From contig JAHCHX010000002.1 of NCBI GenBank assembly GCA_026129545.1, positions 248,001 through 312,000 on the forward strand: DNA of 64,000 nt, in the 5' to 3' direction. The notes below the pieces were generated by a model. That model saw only the letters and a list, made by a program, of their open reading frames with translations. It did no database searches and was not told the origin of the DNA. The first letter of the stretch is position 1, and each line of letters starts with the position of its first letter. Shown here piece after piece: positions 63,062 through 64,000 of the stretch. A program made the position numbers and the translations under genes. The DNA comes from Saprospiraceae bacterium. Lineage in GTDB: Bacteria > Bacteroidota > Bacteroidia > Chitinophagales > Saprospiraceae.

Positions 63062-64000
63062 TCACCACTCAACAATCGTCCCCGCATACGCCAAGCCACC
63101 ACCAAAACCCAGCAACATGATGCGGTCGCCGCGTTTCACCTTGCCTGACTGGATGCCGTCGTAGAGCGCGATGGGAATGGAAGCGGAAGATGTGTTGCCA
63201 AAATCAACAATGCTCTCCAAGGTCTTTTCGAGGGGGAAACCCGTTTCGTTGCAAATCGCCTCGATGATGCGCAGGTTGGCGCTGTGCGGCACGAACCAGT
63301 CAATCTGGTCGAGCGTCAGACTGTTTTTTTCAGCCAGCACCTTCATTTGTTCAGCCATTTTCGTGACGGCCCATTTGAACACCTTACGGCCATTCTGCAC
63401 GATGCAGCGATTCATCTTAAGTTCTTGACCATCAATGGAAGGCGCAAAGCCAGAAATATATAAATCCGCGCCTCCCTCGCCGCTCGCGCCAGTGATGCAG
63501 GCACCGATGTGAGGGGTTGGGCTAGCTTCCACCAACACCGCGCCCGCACCGTCGCCGAAAAGGAAACAGGAACTGCGGTCCGTGAAGTCGGTTACTTTTG
63601 AGAGCGTTTCTGCGCCGATGACCAGTATTTTCCGGTGCATCCCGCCTGCTATCAGCCCTCTTGCCATCACCACGCCATAGCTGAATCCCGCGCAAGCGGC
63701 ATAGATGTCCAAGGCGCCCGCGTTGAGCATACTCAGGCGATACTGCACCCGACACGCCATGCTGGGCATCGGTTGGTCGGGAGAGGTGGTAGCCACCAAA
63801 ATCATGTCCACATCGTCGAGAGAAGTGTTGTATTTGGCCGACAGGTCTTGTGCCGCTTTCACGCACAAGTCGCTGGTGAATTCGTCTGGCCTTGTGTGAT
63901 AGCGTGTACGGATGCCCGTGCGCGACATTATCCACTCGTCGGTCGTTTCGATGATGTTTTCAAAATAATGGTTGTCAATCTTATTCTCTGGAATGGCCAT
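63062..64000 (-). CDS. fabH: Beta-ketoacyl-ACP synthase III-like protein (partial, N-terminus beyond the window)
   Basis: Starts fatty-acid chains by joining acetyl-CoA to malonyl-ACP. 312 residues are visible; the first 15-25 are probably outside the window, since the sequence at the edge (AIPENKIDNHYFENI) lies inside the usual N-terminal strand. The catalytic triad is the Cys in IYAACAGFSYGV, the His in FVPHSANLRIIEA and the Asn in DFGNTSSASIPIAL. The ending LGFGGGLAYAGTIVEW is typical. Paralogues used in secondary pathways look alike, so the symbol is likely but not certain. Confidence 0.88.
   Translation of the reverse strand: MAIPENKIDNHYFENIIETTDEWIMSRTGIRTRYHTRPDEFTSDLCVKAAQDLSAKYNTSLDDVDMILVATTSPDQPMPSMACRVQYRLSMLNAGALDIYAACAGFSYGVVMARGLIAGGMHRKILVIGAETLSKVTDFTDRSSCFLFGDGAGAVLVEASPTPHIGACITGASGEGGADLYISGFAPSIDGQELKMNRCIVQNGRKVFKWAVTKMAEQMKVLAEKNSLTLDQIDWFVPHSANLRIIEAICNETGFPLEKTLESIVDFGNTSSASIPIALYDGIQSGKVKRGDRIMLLGFGGGLAYAGTIVEW

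Overview
The window reads as a piece of chromosome from a member of the Bacteroidota, most likely a Saprospiria-type lineage. Four things point to the phylum. Secreted proteins end in type IX secretion (T9SS) sorting domains, both type A and type B. There is a HYC_CC_PP-type cysteine-rich protein beside a metal-linked TonB receptor. Several promoters fit the Bacteroidota pattern (TTTG, about 20 bp, TAnnTTTG). Few genes have a recognisable Shine-Dalgarno sequence. The family-level placement is inference. Most genes are fairly GC-rich; two genes at 34.5-35.4 kb and 36.9-39.2 kb are conspicuously AT-rich.

Layout. 0-9 kb: a membrane glycosyltransferase-like protein; a metal-linked operon on the minus strand (HYC_CC_PP protein, TonB-dependent receptor, HMA-domain protein); and the energising operon exbB-exbD-exbD-tonB, which could power that receptor. 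9-24 kb: rho, serS, a zinc metallopeptidase, the divergent katG/oxyR pair with an OxyR-type half-site between them, pcm, a phosphohexomutase, a LolE-like permease, a DUF4340 protein and an HtrA protease. 24-33 kb: an HD-domain protein, metG, an ECF sigma / membrane protein / Spy-like trio, and a minus-strand run uxaA - yheT-like hydrolase - hemW.

33.4-40.1 kb is an accessory island. It holds an RND-permease fragment, a truncated IS66 transposase, one decayed IS4-family element plus a second copy of its right end, an AT-rich ankyrin lipoprotein gene, an AT-rich GH17 glucanase-like gene with a T9SS signal, two perfect 101-bp tandem units that look like integron attC cassettes, and a 5'-truncated tyrosine recombinase. 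The island ends against a large glycine-rich PKD protein.

43-64 kb returns to core genes: rpsP, a conserved unknown, lepB, an aldo-keto reductase, a cation/proton antiporter with a Usp protein, a T9SS type B protein, two glycosyltransferases, lolD, an alkaline phosphatase, lpdA, a NifU-like protein, msrA, a lipoprotein, rimM and a fabH-like gene cut by the window end.

Intergenic DNA is unusually rich in repeats. There is a family of about 105 bp with five copies plus a palindromic relative, a second family of about 170-240 bp with three copies, a hairpin family with two copies, a 25-unit heptamer array, and a 10-13 bp minisatellite lying between divergent genes. No rRNA, tRNA or CRISPR array was seen.
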